Part shown: positions 11,071-24,575 of the stretch, in pieces | How positions within the stretch are numbered: the first letter of the stretch is position 1 | Layout of the letters: each line of letters opens with the position of its first letter | Assembly: GCA_013397865.1 (NCBI GenBank) | Contig: VZTI01001170.1 | Coordinates: forward strand, 63,077 to 127,076 | DNA length: 64,000 bases | Direction: 5' to 3' | Origin: Struthidea cinerea | Lineage: Eukaryota > Chordata > Aves > Passeriformes > Corcoracidae | Notes under the pieces: generated by a model | Told to the model about the DNA's origin: nothing | Seen by the model: only the letters and a program-made list of their open reading frames with translations | The model's database searches: none | Program-made: the position numbers and the translations under genes

Positions 11071-13492
11071 TCTGAAGTGTGAATTTTTAATGGAGATTTT
11101 TTGAAATTGTAGGTGAAGTGCCTTTCAGGTCATTGCAATGCGCCTTCTCAAAGCCCAAAGAATTGTTGGGTTTTTTTTTACTGTACCTTCTTAATTATTT
11201 ACTGTTTGGAAGGAAATTAGGTTTTTTTCAGACTTGTGTTTCACTAGAAAATTTGCTGGTTGAAGGAAACCCTTTTGAAGAACTGACAGGTTGGTTTTTT
11301 AATATTTCCTTATTTTTTTATGTCAGTTATAGGCTGGCTGGTGCCTTCAGGTTTGAGATTGGTTTCTTCAAGCTTTAAAAGCCAAGATCTGTTTCAGCTC
11401 AAGTTGAAACTAGTGTGAAAAGGTAAAATTCCATCATTTTCTGTAAGTATCTTTGAGACTATACTGAAAAGAGCCATTTCTTCACATAATGTCAACATAA
11501 CCCTCTAATCATAAATTACTGTAGTGCTTGTTAAGTATGTGGATCTGCAGCCTCAAGTACGTTCTCCAAATGGAAAAACACTTTGGTACAGTGCAGTCAA
11601 TATCTCCTTAATGAAAAAGTGTGGGTGGTGATGTCTGGTTGTGGTGTTTGTTGTGTAAACTTAAGTATTCTCAGAAAATACTAGCTAAATGCTCAAGGAC
11701 TACAGTACCTACAATACGATCAGGATTGTCTTGCCTTAATAGCAGTTTCCAGTAAAGTACGAATACCCAAGCGATCAAAAGAATCAAAGTTGGACAAGAC
11801 AGGACTCTGTTAAGATACAATGCTAGAAAAATGTAACTGTGTCAGGCCTCCTTTTCAAAAGTTACAGGTATTGGTGCATAGAAAAGAGGAGAGATCCTGG
11901 CCTTTTCTGATAGAATACGCAATTCTTTTTAACTAAACTTCTGTGATGCTTGCATTAAATGGACTTCTTTTCCAAGAGTACTAAGTTCTCTGGAAGCTTG
12001 TATAAAGGATTCTTTACTTTTATATAGATCGTGACAGATAAACAAATCTGCAGATTACAGAGGGAAAAAAAAAATTTCAGTAAGATTCAAATTAATATAA
12101 AAAGCCAGAGAAAAGTTCTACAGTATTCTTCAAATTGCTGCTTCTTTATAGACTGCAGTAAATAATCCCTTGATTCAGTCAAGCTGCAAAAGTTTCATTT
12201 AACCAGTTATCTGATCTGGTTGTTGCAAGTTTGGTTTTGAGAACAAAATAAAAATTTAGGAAAGTCCTTTAGTGAGATGGTGCAAAAAGTAGTACTTTGC
12301 TACAGTGTCCCCCACATAATGGTTTGCAGGTGATGGCTTCATGACACGCTTGCATGATCCTTGTCTATTGGAAGTTACATATACTGAGACTTAGAGAAAA
12401 AGTAAGTATCTTTTGAGCTGTAACTGTTCAAACATCCCATCTGGATTTCTCTATGCAATTAGTTCTAATAGTCAGTAGCTTGATATCACAGGCACGTTCA
12501 GCCAAAACCGTTAGAGTTGATGGTTGGTAGAAAACACAGAGTTTGGAATTGCCTGACACACTACAGCATCTAGACTTGTGAAGTGCTGGGAGAGGTGGTA
12601 CTGCAGCTGTGTGAAGAGCTTTTACCTTACTCTACTTTTGGTTAAGGTCTGCTTTATTTTCTGTTGTTCTGCTTTGTGTTCAATAAGCAGTCAAATCTTG
12701 AAGGTCCAGACCTCACTTTTTACTCCCAAATTTTGTCTTTAATTCTGTTTATCACCTTCTGGACTAGGATAAGTACTTTTCCTTTGTTTTAGTTGTTGTG
12801 GTAGTGTCTCCATGTTTCAGTGTCTTGCAGTGTTGAGCCTTTCTTCCTCTGGCCTGAGTGAATGCTGCTTCGCTGGATTTGGTAGAGAGTGCATTAGAGA
12901 ACAGAATTGGTACAATGTACTGAAAAAGAAGAACCCAGAACTATGCTATCCTATTGTCCTTTTGTTTTATAATTTCTTTTCTTTGCTTCAAAATAATTTA
13001 AGTTGTATACTGATATTTTCAAAACTGAATTTCAAAGTCATGGGTTTTTTTCATGTTTTTCATTCTAGATTTTAAGTTCCTCTCTTTGCATAGTTACCTG
13101 AAAAAAGGAAAACTTTTTTTTTTTTTGCTAACAGAAAATTTAATATAGGTGGATTCTTTTCCTGTTTAAAGTGGTTTTGTTTATAATTAACTTGTAGTGC
13201 ATAGTATTTTGTTTTACACTGAACTAGAATCTTATATGGGAGTGATTTTGTATACAGGTGAGTTTTTTTATTAGAGAATGGATTGAATTCAGGTTTGGAT
13301 TTGGGGTTTGGGTGTTTTGTTCAGTATTGTTTGTTTCTTCCCCCACAGAAATACATAGAAACATAGCAATATACAAAATACGTATTAGGCAATCATATCT
13401 TCCCATTACCTTGCAGTGTTTATAATATCAATACGTACTCTCTTAACTTTGACATACATAAAGAGGCAAACAGAGGCAAACAGAAGCAAAAA

Positions 13493-13542
13493 TGTTGTAG
13501 TCTTTCACTTCATTGCTAACAATGAAGTGAAAGGCTACAACA
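13493..13542. repeat. Near-perfect inverted repeat, 23-bp stem, 4-base loop
   Basis: Arm 13493-13515 is the reverse complement of 13520-13542 except at one position, which would be a U-G wobble in + strand RNA. The loop is CTAA. Just upstream, a 10-base unit (GAGGCAAACA type) is repeated about three times at 13463-13490. Confidence 0.95.
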
Positions 13543-16500
13543 AAACTATTTTCTTTTATTCCTTAAGGAAGTGTTCAGTCTTAGCTGTAGATTTTTCTTA
13601 TGCTTGTCCTGTGCATCATGTTAAGAAATTATGATGAAATGTATATTTAAAAAAGTTATATGTGTGGAAGCTATATTAAAAATGCATTTAAGTCTTCTGG
13701 GGCCCTGTGTGAATTTGATTCTTGAATTACTTTAAAACATGCATATGAACAGAATGGCTCAGTGTCAGTGCTATATTTCATATACATTCTATTGCTCTTT
13801 TGAGACCTAGTTTAAGTTTCATTAAATATTGCACTCTGAAGGAGTCCTTTGTCCACTGTGCTCATCTCCTTGAATGTGCTAGGGCCTCACAGTGTTGTAG
13901 CTGCCAGAGAATAATGAAATAAATTAAATATCTTTGTATGATAAACTAACGCCATTCAGAATAGTTTAATTTGGCTACTTTCCTACCAAGGTAGTCATCT
14001 GTTACTCTTCCCTTTCCATCTATCTCACTGTGTTCAGTATCCCCTGTTGTGTTTGTTCAGTTCAGTAAAGACATTTGCAAGATGTATAGAAAGTCCTCTG
14101 TTCCTAAGTTGCACGTGATTTAAAGTAGTGATTTAAAGCTGCATTTTTAGTGTTCACAAATTAGTAAGATCTTTCATGTATATTTTTAAGTGCTAACTGG
14201 TATCTGCATTGTAATAGTGCGAAGTTTTGGTGTAGCTGGCCTTGAAACATTGTCCAGTAAAATATCCAAATAGCACTTACTGCCGCATCACTTCCAAAAT
14301 ACAACTCTGTCATTCAGAGAATAATAGCAGCATCTGATTATAAAGCTCTTTTTAAAAAAGCCTGCAACTGGTATTATTTCATGACTCTCAAGGCCAGTTG
14401 TTTGCTCTTTGTGCTGCCAAGAGTCTTTGTGCAGTCAGAATGTAGTTGTAGCAGAAAAGAAGATAAAAGGCATTACATTTAGAGGACATAAAGAGGCTGA
14501 TTTAGATATAGCTATATAGGAGGGACTATGTTATAAAGCTGGGAAGATGGCAAATCGGTTGGATAATCCACAGAAAGAGAGCATTTTCAGAGAAAGAATT
14601 ACTGTGGAAAGATGTGACCATGAAACAACAGCTAGTAGAATTGCTGTGTTCATATATATTGATGTATTTTTAATGAATAAAAATATTGAATGCAAATTTG
14701 GATAGAGTAAAAGATTTGCACTGAGGAAAAATTCAACTGTGCCATGCACTGACATGTCTTTGAAGTGAGGGCAAGCTTTGGAGAGCTGCTCTACAAACAA
14801 TCCTTAGCCTCTGCTGAGTTTATTAGCAGTGGTGCTCATTAAGGTTAATTTATTTCATGTGGAAATTTGTGAGGGCCAGAAGACTGAGCATGTCCATTGT
14901 ATAAATGCTGCAGAATTTTCAAGGACCTCAGGTGCTTCCCATAGTTGTTTGCAATTTATCACCTAAATTAGTACAACTCTTAAGCACCCTGTGTAGTGTT
15001 GGTTCATAACAGAGGAATGAGCTACAATCAGCCAGCACCACCCAGGTGCTGTGCTTTGACAAACTCACTTCTAAGTGCCTGACCCAGCCTAATCCTGATT
15101 AGTGTGTAAGTGCTCAGGGCATATCCAGAGGTGAGGTGATTGCAAAGTGATGACTGCCTGCAGAAATTATATGGGCTACTGAAATAACTGTGTTCCTGAA
15201 TTGTAAATACTTAGCAGTGTCTTGGCTTCTTTCTTCCTTATGAAGTTTGCAATAGTTTTTCTATGCCATGATCAGAATCATCTCTGTGGGTGTTCGTTAA
15301 TTGTTTCCTCATGTTGAAGATAGTCAAACCATTCTGCTTAGCTATAGAAAGCCTCCATTCCAGCTGAGGTTCTGTGACCTATACTTTTGAATTTTATTAT
15401 TGCTTTTCCTTCAGAAGTGATGGATTTTTATTTTATTCTGGTTTTCTTAATTGTCAAAAATCTTACCTTGTTTTTACACTTTGAGGGAGTTTTGCTGCAC
15501 TGCACTGGTGAGGAAGAAATGTTTCAGGGTGGATGCTGTAAAATCATTTAAAATCAGAGCAGTGTACTTGAAATATTTTGCTGAACACTTTAAAAGTACA
15601 TAAGTAAGATGCAAAAATAAGCAGAAGTTTTCAAATAAATCCTATGGAAGATTTTGGTTGTCTTTGGGTTCAATTTTTTTTAGTGATGTAAGAACTATCA
15701 CTTCAGCAACTGTTAAATACTATATTACTTCACATGGTAAACATGAGTGACTGGCTCTACTGTAGGGCTCAGGCACATAAAATCGAAAATAAGGCACCAA
15801 AACCACCACAGATGCTCAAAAATTTAAAGGTAAGTTTTTTACTCCCTAAAGCAGACCCAGAAGGCTCTCTTCATTTGTCAGAGAAAGATTTTGCCTATTT
15901 TACTTTTTTAATGTCTCTCTTTATTGTGAACGAAGCAGCTGCAAAACCAGTGTAAAAGTCAAATGTGACCCTGAGTCTTGTATCCCAGTGCTGAAAAGGG
16001 CACTAGCAAATTGGAGGAGTGTGCATGAAAAGCTGCTGATCTCCTGGATATGTGTAGATGTGCTTGGCTAAATTTTAGTAGTCTTTGGCTTGGAGAGCAT
16101 ACGCACAGGGGGTGAAGAAGAGGGCTTCAAGTGTCAGTCAATGTTGTTGCTAGCCTTGATTTGGTACCAGAGAACCTTTTGTTTGTGTTTTGCCTGAAAG
16201 AGTTTTATTTCAGCTTTTAGCTGAAGAAGCTTTTGTGCCCTCAGCGGATGTTTCTCCCGTCTCCTCAGCAGCTGCTGCTTAGGGCAAAATGAAGAATCTT
16301 GCAAAATCTATCTCCCACCACTTAAGAGACTGTAAGAGTGGCTAGAAAGAGACTGAATATATCTGGTTAAAGAACAGACAGGAACATTGCTGACCATATG
16401 GGCAAGAAGCCCTTGTTGCACTGAAGATTTCCATTTAAATGATGCTAAGAAAAATGCTAGACTCCACAAAAGTGGTAGAGGAAAAACTTGCACTGGTGCA

Positions 16501-18897
16501 GCAAAGTTGCATGCAAGCTCTTACAGGAAAGGGAAGTGTGTTTATTTCCAAAAATTAAAGCAAAATTAGCTTTACTCGCTCACATTCATCCTTTCATAAG
16601 GAAAAACTCATAAGGACTGAGATACATGCGTCTGGCAGTCTAGCCCCAAAACACATACATCATTTTTTTCTGTCTCCACTCAGTCCTTACATGAGTTCTT
16701 GGGTGAGACATAGGGCAGAAAATACCATTTTACAAGCTTCTCCAGTGGTTTTAGGTTGGCTAGCATTTAGTAACTTTTTATATAATTTCTTTGTGCTCTT
16801 TATGTGCCGGGTGTAAGTGTTGTTTTCATTCCACCCCAGTAAATTATCAAGGCTTTGTCTCCTGGCCTGAGCACCCTGAGAAACTGCACACAGGCATATG
16901 GTGGGGTCTCTGTGACCCGATAGTGTAGGTGCCATTCTTACTGCTCTTTTGCAATTTGTTCCTTTAATTTGTTCCCCCACCCAGTGACATAACGACTAGG
17001 GCACAGACTCAGACCACCAAGGAATCTGAAATATTTAAAGGAATGAGCTGGTTTTATACACTTCTTCAAGACCCAGTATTTCCTTATGTGGTATTTTTCA
17101 CTAAGCAACATGTGAGTAACACACTTTCTTAATGCTCTTATATGGGGGTGATCATGAGCCCTTCAGGTGTCTGTCAGTTTTGGGCAGGCTCCTCTCTGGA
17201 GGACTCTGCCCTGTGACATCTCCTCTCCCCAAGGTCAGGCAGAGACCAGCTGCTCTGTGCTGCCATGGTGTTCTGCAGGCGTGTCTCACAGCTCAATTCT
17301 ATCCTATCTCTCCCCACGGCACAGAGCCTTACCCCCCTCTACCACACAGAACCATCTTGACTTTTCTGTTACAGATCTCTAGAGCAGATTCCAATGCACC
17401 CTGGGCTGCTCTGCTCTCGAGTGGATTGGCACAAAGAGCACTTTTCAGCTGCATTCAGGACTGCATTTGAAGCTAAATTAATGCCTGTTCTCAAGTGCAG
17501 GGAACCGGTCGATGCACTCAACTCTCAAACTACAATCACATGAGTTTTATATTTCTGTACTTTGTACATTAAATTTTACCAGGAGCTTAAAGTTTTCCCT
17601 TTCTGTATGCCAAGCAGCACTGTAATCTCAGAGAAACTGAGTATATCATTGTGTTAACCCGTGCTTGCTGCCAAATAGGATTGCAGGTCTTTATGTTTCA
17701 CCACGTGTTATTCTGAGCAGCTCATTTAGTACCAGTTCACAAAGCAGTTCTCAGGCGTTAGACAGAATGTAAAATATAGGCAAGCTGCTGTTTTATTAAG
17801 GAAACACAGCTGAAGAGTCTCACACAACAGCTTAAAGCTTAGAGAGCTTATTCAAGATGTGGCTTTGGTCCTTGGCGTAAAGAAATTCCAATTCATTATC
17901 TCACTTTGTAAGAGCTTGCTCTGCTTTGACAGTGGGAAACAGTGTTTTACTGAGACTCTTCTACACTACGGAAGAATTGAATGCAATGTCTCTGACACAG
18001 AAAGGAAACATTTTGCTGATCTGCCTAAATGATTAACTTACTGATAACAGAAGCCTCAGTTCAGTGGGCATAAGGGTGCTGGGCTCTCAGACTTTCCTAC
18101 AGAGAACTACTGCGCAGTGGTTTCTAATAGTGCTACCTGTTAATTCATGTTAATTCATTTCTATATTTTCTTTTTTTTCCCCCCTTCATAGTGCCTACCT
18201 TTAATTCCCTTTTAACAATCCTATTTTAAAATATGATGATTTTTATCCATCATTTTTAATTGTAGGGAATTTTTAACTTGTTTTGCTCTTTAAAACTGTT
18301 AAGAAAAGAGGTTCACAACACCGACGGGTTCAGTTGATTCAGGGAATCAAGTCTTGTCTTTAAAAGATTTCCACATACTGTGTGAGTATGCTGAAAAAAT
18401 AAAGGCAATTTTTAGGATAAGAGAGATGTTACTCTGAGGGTGTTGACTGACAAAGCCTACACACTGGTTTTCTTAACATTATTTGCTTACTATGATACTG
18501 ATTCCTCAGGAAAAAAAAGGAGAAAGATGTTTTTATGAGCTTCTGATGTGGAATTTGACAGTGCGTAATTCTGTCTGTAAGGGAACAACTAGCCAAAATA
18601 CTGTCATTGTGCACTCTTTGCAATAAAATGAAATAAAACAGAGACCAGGAAAGCTGCCAGTTTTTCTGCGTAAAACCGTGTGAGTTAATGTGTATATATA
18701 GCTTTAACTCATGATAAAGTTTGATCATGAGCACATGGTCTTGAGTCTCTGCAATCACTTTATGAACTTGCCTAATTTTTTTTCCTCTTTAGGCACAGGT
18801 ATGAAAACTGTCCTTTCCATGCTATATCTTTTCAGTGACATGATTGTTCAGTACAGTTATGCAGTCTCAGACCTTTTTCGCGAATACATTTCTTTTC

Positions 18898-18955
18898 AAA
18901 ATAATAATTTATTATTTATTTATTATTTAATATAATTTATTTAATAATTTAGATA
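18898..18955. repeat. Extreme AT tract (TTATT/AATAA)
   Basis: About 58 bases are almost only A and T, with overlapping TTATT and AATAATT motifs and partial self-complementarity. Confidence 0.85.
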
Positions 18956-19623
18956 GGAGCTGTCCAAGTAAGAAATTTCTTTTTGCTACTAGCATAAATT
19001 TTGCAAAATGAAATTCAGGTCATGATGCAGCTTATTAGGAATCTCATTTAACTGAATCTTTGAGGGTTGTATGGTTGCAAAGTTATGACAACTGCAAACT
19101 TCAGTGATGCTGGCTCACTAGAAAATTTGTCAGACATGCATTTAGAATAATCTTGTCTGGAATGTTAAGTACATTATACAGTGCTTTTTGATTGAAATGG
19201 CTCACAAACTCTCTGGAATACAGAAGGTAGTAGAGAAAGTTGTTTGTACAGCTGACTTTTTTGAAAAACAATGTGCTCTTATACCAGTGTGGAAGATAAT
19301 GAAATAGTGTGGTTCAGTAATCATTGATTGAGCTGAGTCATGACAATTAAAAGTAAGAGTGAGGTGAGTTCAGTACATCAGTTAAACACAGTTAACTAAG
19401 ACATTGCAGAGCAGTGGAGATTTCTCCTTAGCTGCCTCATTCTTTCTTCTGAGTAATCCTTCATAATTTGAACAAAAGGTTAAATGCCATGCAGTGAAGC
19501 TGTGCACCACTGCAGATTTGGAGACTGTGCAGTTTTATAAGATCTGTAGGAGACAGCTTTTCACCTGCAAGTTCACAACTTGGCAACTTTTACCAGATAA
19601 TTGAGTGGGAGAACACATTAATG

Positions 19624-19671
19624 CATATTAATATTAGTACATATTAATATTAGTGGGAGTACATATTAATA
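19624..19671. repeat. Short tandem repeat of a 16-base AT-rich unit
   Basis: Units CATATTAATATTAGTA (19624-19639) and CATATTAATATTAGTG (19640-19655) are followed by a partial third copy from 19662. Confidence 0.9.
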
Positions 19672-22600
19672 ATCTGAGGAAAAATAGTGGAGGGTACTAG
19701 AGGGTGGCTAAGGGCTCTGTAGTTTCATAACTTTGCAGTGATGGTAGGAGTACATGCGTCTATGTGAATGCATACACATACACACTCTAATCTTTATAGA
19801 ATTTTTTATACAAGAGCTTTTCCAAATACACACCAAATACACACCAAGTCACAGGATCAAAATATTCTCTCTGCATGGCTGTCCTCCAGGATCTCTGATT
19901 CCACTTCTATTTCAGTGTGCTACAGCTTTCAGGAACCAGGAGCACATGCTTACCTGTGTTCAGATTTTTATGAAGGTTGTGGTGGTAAAATGGGTTTTGT
20001 GGGCCTGTCCTTCCTCTCATCCCCACTGGTTATCCCCAGTACTTGAAGCAAAGATCTGAAGGCATCCAAAGACAATGGTGGATTCCAGACAAATGATTTC
20101 ATAGATGAGTATTTCTTTAGTCTATGCTCCCCACCTGGAGATTCAGTGAATTCTTATTTCCTTTTCCCCCAAGGATGCTGGAGATGGCACATTCTCATTT
20201 CAGTGTGATTTGATTGATTTTCTAGGGATTAAATTGTATTTAAGGCTTTATGTCTGTAGTTATACTCTGCTCCAGCTTGGAAATTTTTTTTTGCTTTTGT
20301 TCTCATTTTTTTCCTTCTTGCTATGCACCTGTTGCTGACTATTAATTCTTTTAGATACTGCTAGTGTTTTGGGAGACAGGGAAAAAATTATTTATTCATA
20401 CAACAATCTTTTGGAAGCCAGCATAAGTACTGACCTGAGAAAAGCAAATAAAATTTGACCCTTCTGAAGTGATGGTATTATACTGATATTTTGTGTTTAT
20501 GTTGCAAAAGAATAGTCACTAAAATAAGTTCTACTTGCCCTAAAGCTGGGGATTAAAGGTGACAAAACTGCATGAGCTGCGCTTGCCTTAAATGTGTCAT
20601 AAAGCTGGGAACTATAAGGAATGCAGTTCCTTAACGTCTGGGTAAGTCTTTCTGTGTTACAGCAGAAAGGTGGAGATCAGAGTGCCTAGATAACAGGTTG
20701 CTCATGACCTATTTTTGTGCTAGGTTTCAAGTTTCAGTTAAACTTTAAAAATTATAAAATAAAATAAGCAAAATACTCTAAAAATTTTACATATTGATGT
20801 ATTTAATTTTCCTGTGCTTTTAATCTGTATTCAGCTATAAAATTGATGTGCATGGCTGCCAATCTATTCCAGACAGACGTTCCTCATTCTGTTGCTGATT
20901 TCATTCCTTACTGAAAAATAGTCCTTAAATACTCCCCAAGTGAAGATTTGTTGCCGTCATGGAAACATGGTATTCCTTTTGCAGCTGTGGTAGTCCTGTC
21001 TTACCCTAGAAATTGAAACCTACAAGTCCTTAACATTAAACTGTTTTTGTGCTTGCTGAGTGATGTGTCTCAGGTTGTGAGGACTTGTGAACATTCAGGT
21101 TCCTCTGATGGACTTGAACCTGCTCCTCTCCTAGAGCGGGTCTTTCTACATTCTCCCAGTCTCTGCCTTTGCCTTCAGCAAATTATTAAATCTACTCTAC
21201 CAGTGTAGGAGATCTTCATAAATCTGTTCTGCTAAAATAGTGACTGGCATTACTGGTTAAGAGAAGAAGGGCACTAATGGTGCAATCGTAATTTTTTAAA
21301 ATGCTGATACCTAACACTCAAGAATGTAAGAGATAGTCCATGACCCTGAGTTTGGTGACTAAAGCAAATAAAAAGCAGGGTAACAGTTTTGCATTTTGTC
21401 AGTCAGGAATCCCATGTATTTTGTGTTTTCCATAAAGACCAGTTTTCTTATTTTTCTGCATGCTTCTAACAGATAGCTCTATCTTAACTGATTTGGAAAT
21501 AATTTGCCTGAAAATCTCACTCGTTCAGTTCTACAGAAAATATATTTTTATTTTGTTTAGTAAATAAAAACACCTAATCGTTATTCAAATGCTGCTTACA
21601 TTTTAGCATCATGGAAGTGAGAATGGATTTATGATGAAACACATCTTCCTGGTATGTCTTACAAGTGAAAACTCTATCTGTAACAGAAGCAGTAATAGTG
21701 TTTTTCTCATTATATTGTTTTCACTGAACTGAGGTCTACCTTGCAAGAACATGACAATAAAATCAATCTGAATTGATGCAATATAGAGCTTAATAGCAAA
21801 TGGTTTTGGGAAAAATTATGAGAGGTCATCAAATTCAATGTGGTATTTCTTCCATGGTATTTGATCAACTTCTAGCTGTCAGTGTTTCAGAGAGTTTTGA
21901 GGTGATTGTAGAGTATGGGGAAAGTTATATTGAAGGGATAGAAGAATGAAGAGTGCAAGAAAAAAATGAAGACATGGAGGAAACAGATGATAAAAGTAAG
22001 TCATAATTTGTTGAATCATTTACATTACAAACTGGAAAGGAACTACTGAAATTACACACTGGGGCTTGAGGAGGATGTTCAGGTGAGGAGATGAGAAGGG
22101 AGAATGAGCACAAAGGAATAGGTAAATTTAAAAATGCAAGCAGTATTAAAATGTAAGATTTTATAAGCAGTGAAAAATTGTGAGGCAGGGTAACATCTTG
22201 AAAAAAAGTGGGGAACAGTGCAAGATATATATTTTTTTCTTATTAAGTATATTAAAGTGCTGTAAGATGATACAGAAAAAATCCCAGAGTGTGTAAAAGG
22301 ACCCATTTGATTGAGACAGTGTGGCATTACCGTCTTACTGGTTCTGCAAGGCTGCTAAAGGGGCTCTTTGTGATCAGAGCTGGAGACAACTATGCTGAAA
22401 TCTGAATATGTAGGCTGATATCCTTAGTGAATAACTTCTACCAGGAACCAGTCCTATGGCAGTCAGCAGAGATAATTGTTGCATGAGGCTCTATATTGTG
22501 TAAGGATGTTTCAGTCTGATTTATTAATCTGAAAAATATCTGGTGACAGGAGCAGAACAGCCAAATCAATATGGAACCGAAGATTATTCCCAAGAAATTC

Positions 22601-24012
22601 AGTTGTCACTGGTGACGAAGTAGCTAATCTAGATAGTTGCTGTGAACATGACAGCTGTGGTAATAAATGACTGAATATTCGCAGAACTGTTGTGCATACA
22701 TGGAATCATGTTTTACAGCGATAGAAATCTCATCACTGTAAACCCTGAATAAAGGTACATGTGTGAAAGAAGAGGACTGAAAACTGCACTTAATAAAATG
22801 TAGTAGTGACTATTTGCTTGCCTCAACAGGCTGAGGATGGCTGTGCCATAACTCCCACATCTGCTTCCCTGTTGTCAGACCTCACCTCCTGGGGGATCAC
22901 CAGCAAGGGACCAGGCTGCAAGTCACAGGAGGCACACTTTGCTACTCAGTGAGAGATGCACTGGTATGCCTTGCTGTCATGGGCGTGCACACACCCAGCA
23001 GGAGTTGGTATGGAGCAGAGCAGGTGCCAAGGGCTATCTGCAGTTCTGGGCATTCAACCAGCTCTCTGTTAGCCCATTTCCTTTTGAGCTGTGGATATTC
23101 CCGTGACTGCTCATGGCAGGAGTGCGCCAGCAACTGATAACGGTGGTGGTACATTCTTGCTGAGAAATATCATACGGTGAGGAATTTCACAATGAAGGGT
23201 GTTCATGGAGCCAGGTCCATGTGTGAGCCAGCTCTGATATGCTGGGCATTTCCATGGCATTTCCTCACATAAGTGGGCAGGAAGAGCTGTCATGTCCTGT
23301 GCACAACGTGAGTATGTTAAATGTGAAGCAATCTGCAAAGACGCCTCTCCCTGCTTTGCCACCCTGATATCAGCCAGGCTGCCACGGACATCTGTTCACA
23401 GGCTCTTTTTGTATAGGAACATATTTGTGTCTGTATGTTAGTGTTTGGGAAATATAGAATAATAAATTCTGATACATGGTAATATACTTAATTTTTAGAA
23501 ATTTATATGTGCTTGTGAGCTTGAGACAATTAAAGGTAAAGTTACATGGGAATGAATACCCTAGTGAAGACCCAATAGAGGTCTCAGTGTCGGAATCTGA
23601 TCTTCTTTTTAAGAAGGAAAGGAAAGCATTTGAGAATATATACAATGCAACACTTTTAAAAGAGACTTATTTGATAAATAGAAGTGGCAATTATTATTTT
23701 GTATTAAACAATAAGCATTCTTATGTTTTTTTCCCTTCAGATGCACAAAGCACTGACATGATGGAGCTGGGATTTTTAAATGAACAGCACAGATCAATTA
23801 AAATAAGATGCTTGTAGTGATGGAAAATGACTGTTTTTACTGATGTTGAGGTGAAGTTGATTGCAGAGCTGTTTAACGGGAAATCTTTTAAATACCATCA
23901 CAGTTTTTATCCTCCACAATTCAGCATATATTTTTGCTAACTCATTACTTGAAGTACTTGATCCCAAAATTTCAAAGCTAAATCAGAAAAACAGAACATA
24001 ATAACTGAAGAA

Positions 24013-24055
24013 AACTCCCCTTTTTTTTTGTGTTTTTTTTTTTTTTTTCCTCCCT
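24013..24055. repeat. T-rich run
   Basis: Two T runs are separated by GTG and bordered by C runs; a low-complexity tract. Confidence 0.85.
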
Positions 24056-24521
24056 TCTTCATAGTTTAAATTGAAATTGGTAGTAATTGGGGGGTGGCAA
24101 GGGGACATTGTTTCTAGCTGGGTCTCCTACAAAGTCATGGTAGGAATGATCACTTTTCTGAGTGTGTGCCTATATTCTGTATTTTTTTCTGATTTTACTC
24201 ACTTTGACAGGCTGTTCTTCCTTTTTTTAATCTAGGGCAGTTTCAGTCAACCAGTTTTCAAAAACAAACTTTCAGAAAGTTTCTCTGGAAGTGAACTGCA
24301 GTAGTGAGGTCAGAATAATTGATCAGGGACAGGTAAAGGGATGGAAACTTTTTAACCAGGCACTGTTGACAAGGGAAAATGTCATTGGGAGTGTATCCAA
24401 GCTCAGCAGATCAGAGATAGGTTCAGTTAGAACTGTTGATTAGTCCAGTCCATTGGGTGAAAATACACAACTCTGAAGGTATATCGTCATATGTATTCAC
24501 TACCAGAGTAAACTACTTTTA

Positions 24522-24575
24522 TATATATAAAAGCATCTGTGTATATACACAGATATATATGTGTGTGTGTGTTTG
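24522..24575. repeat. AT/GT microsatellite
   Basis: TATATATA, ACACAGATATATATG and a GTGTGTGTGT run follow one another. Confidence 0.85.

Noticed and set aside
15000..15180. Possible ancient SINE (MIR-like) around CAGGTGCTGTGC
   Set aside because: No A/B box promoter or core sequence could be followed over a meaningful length.
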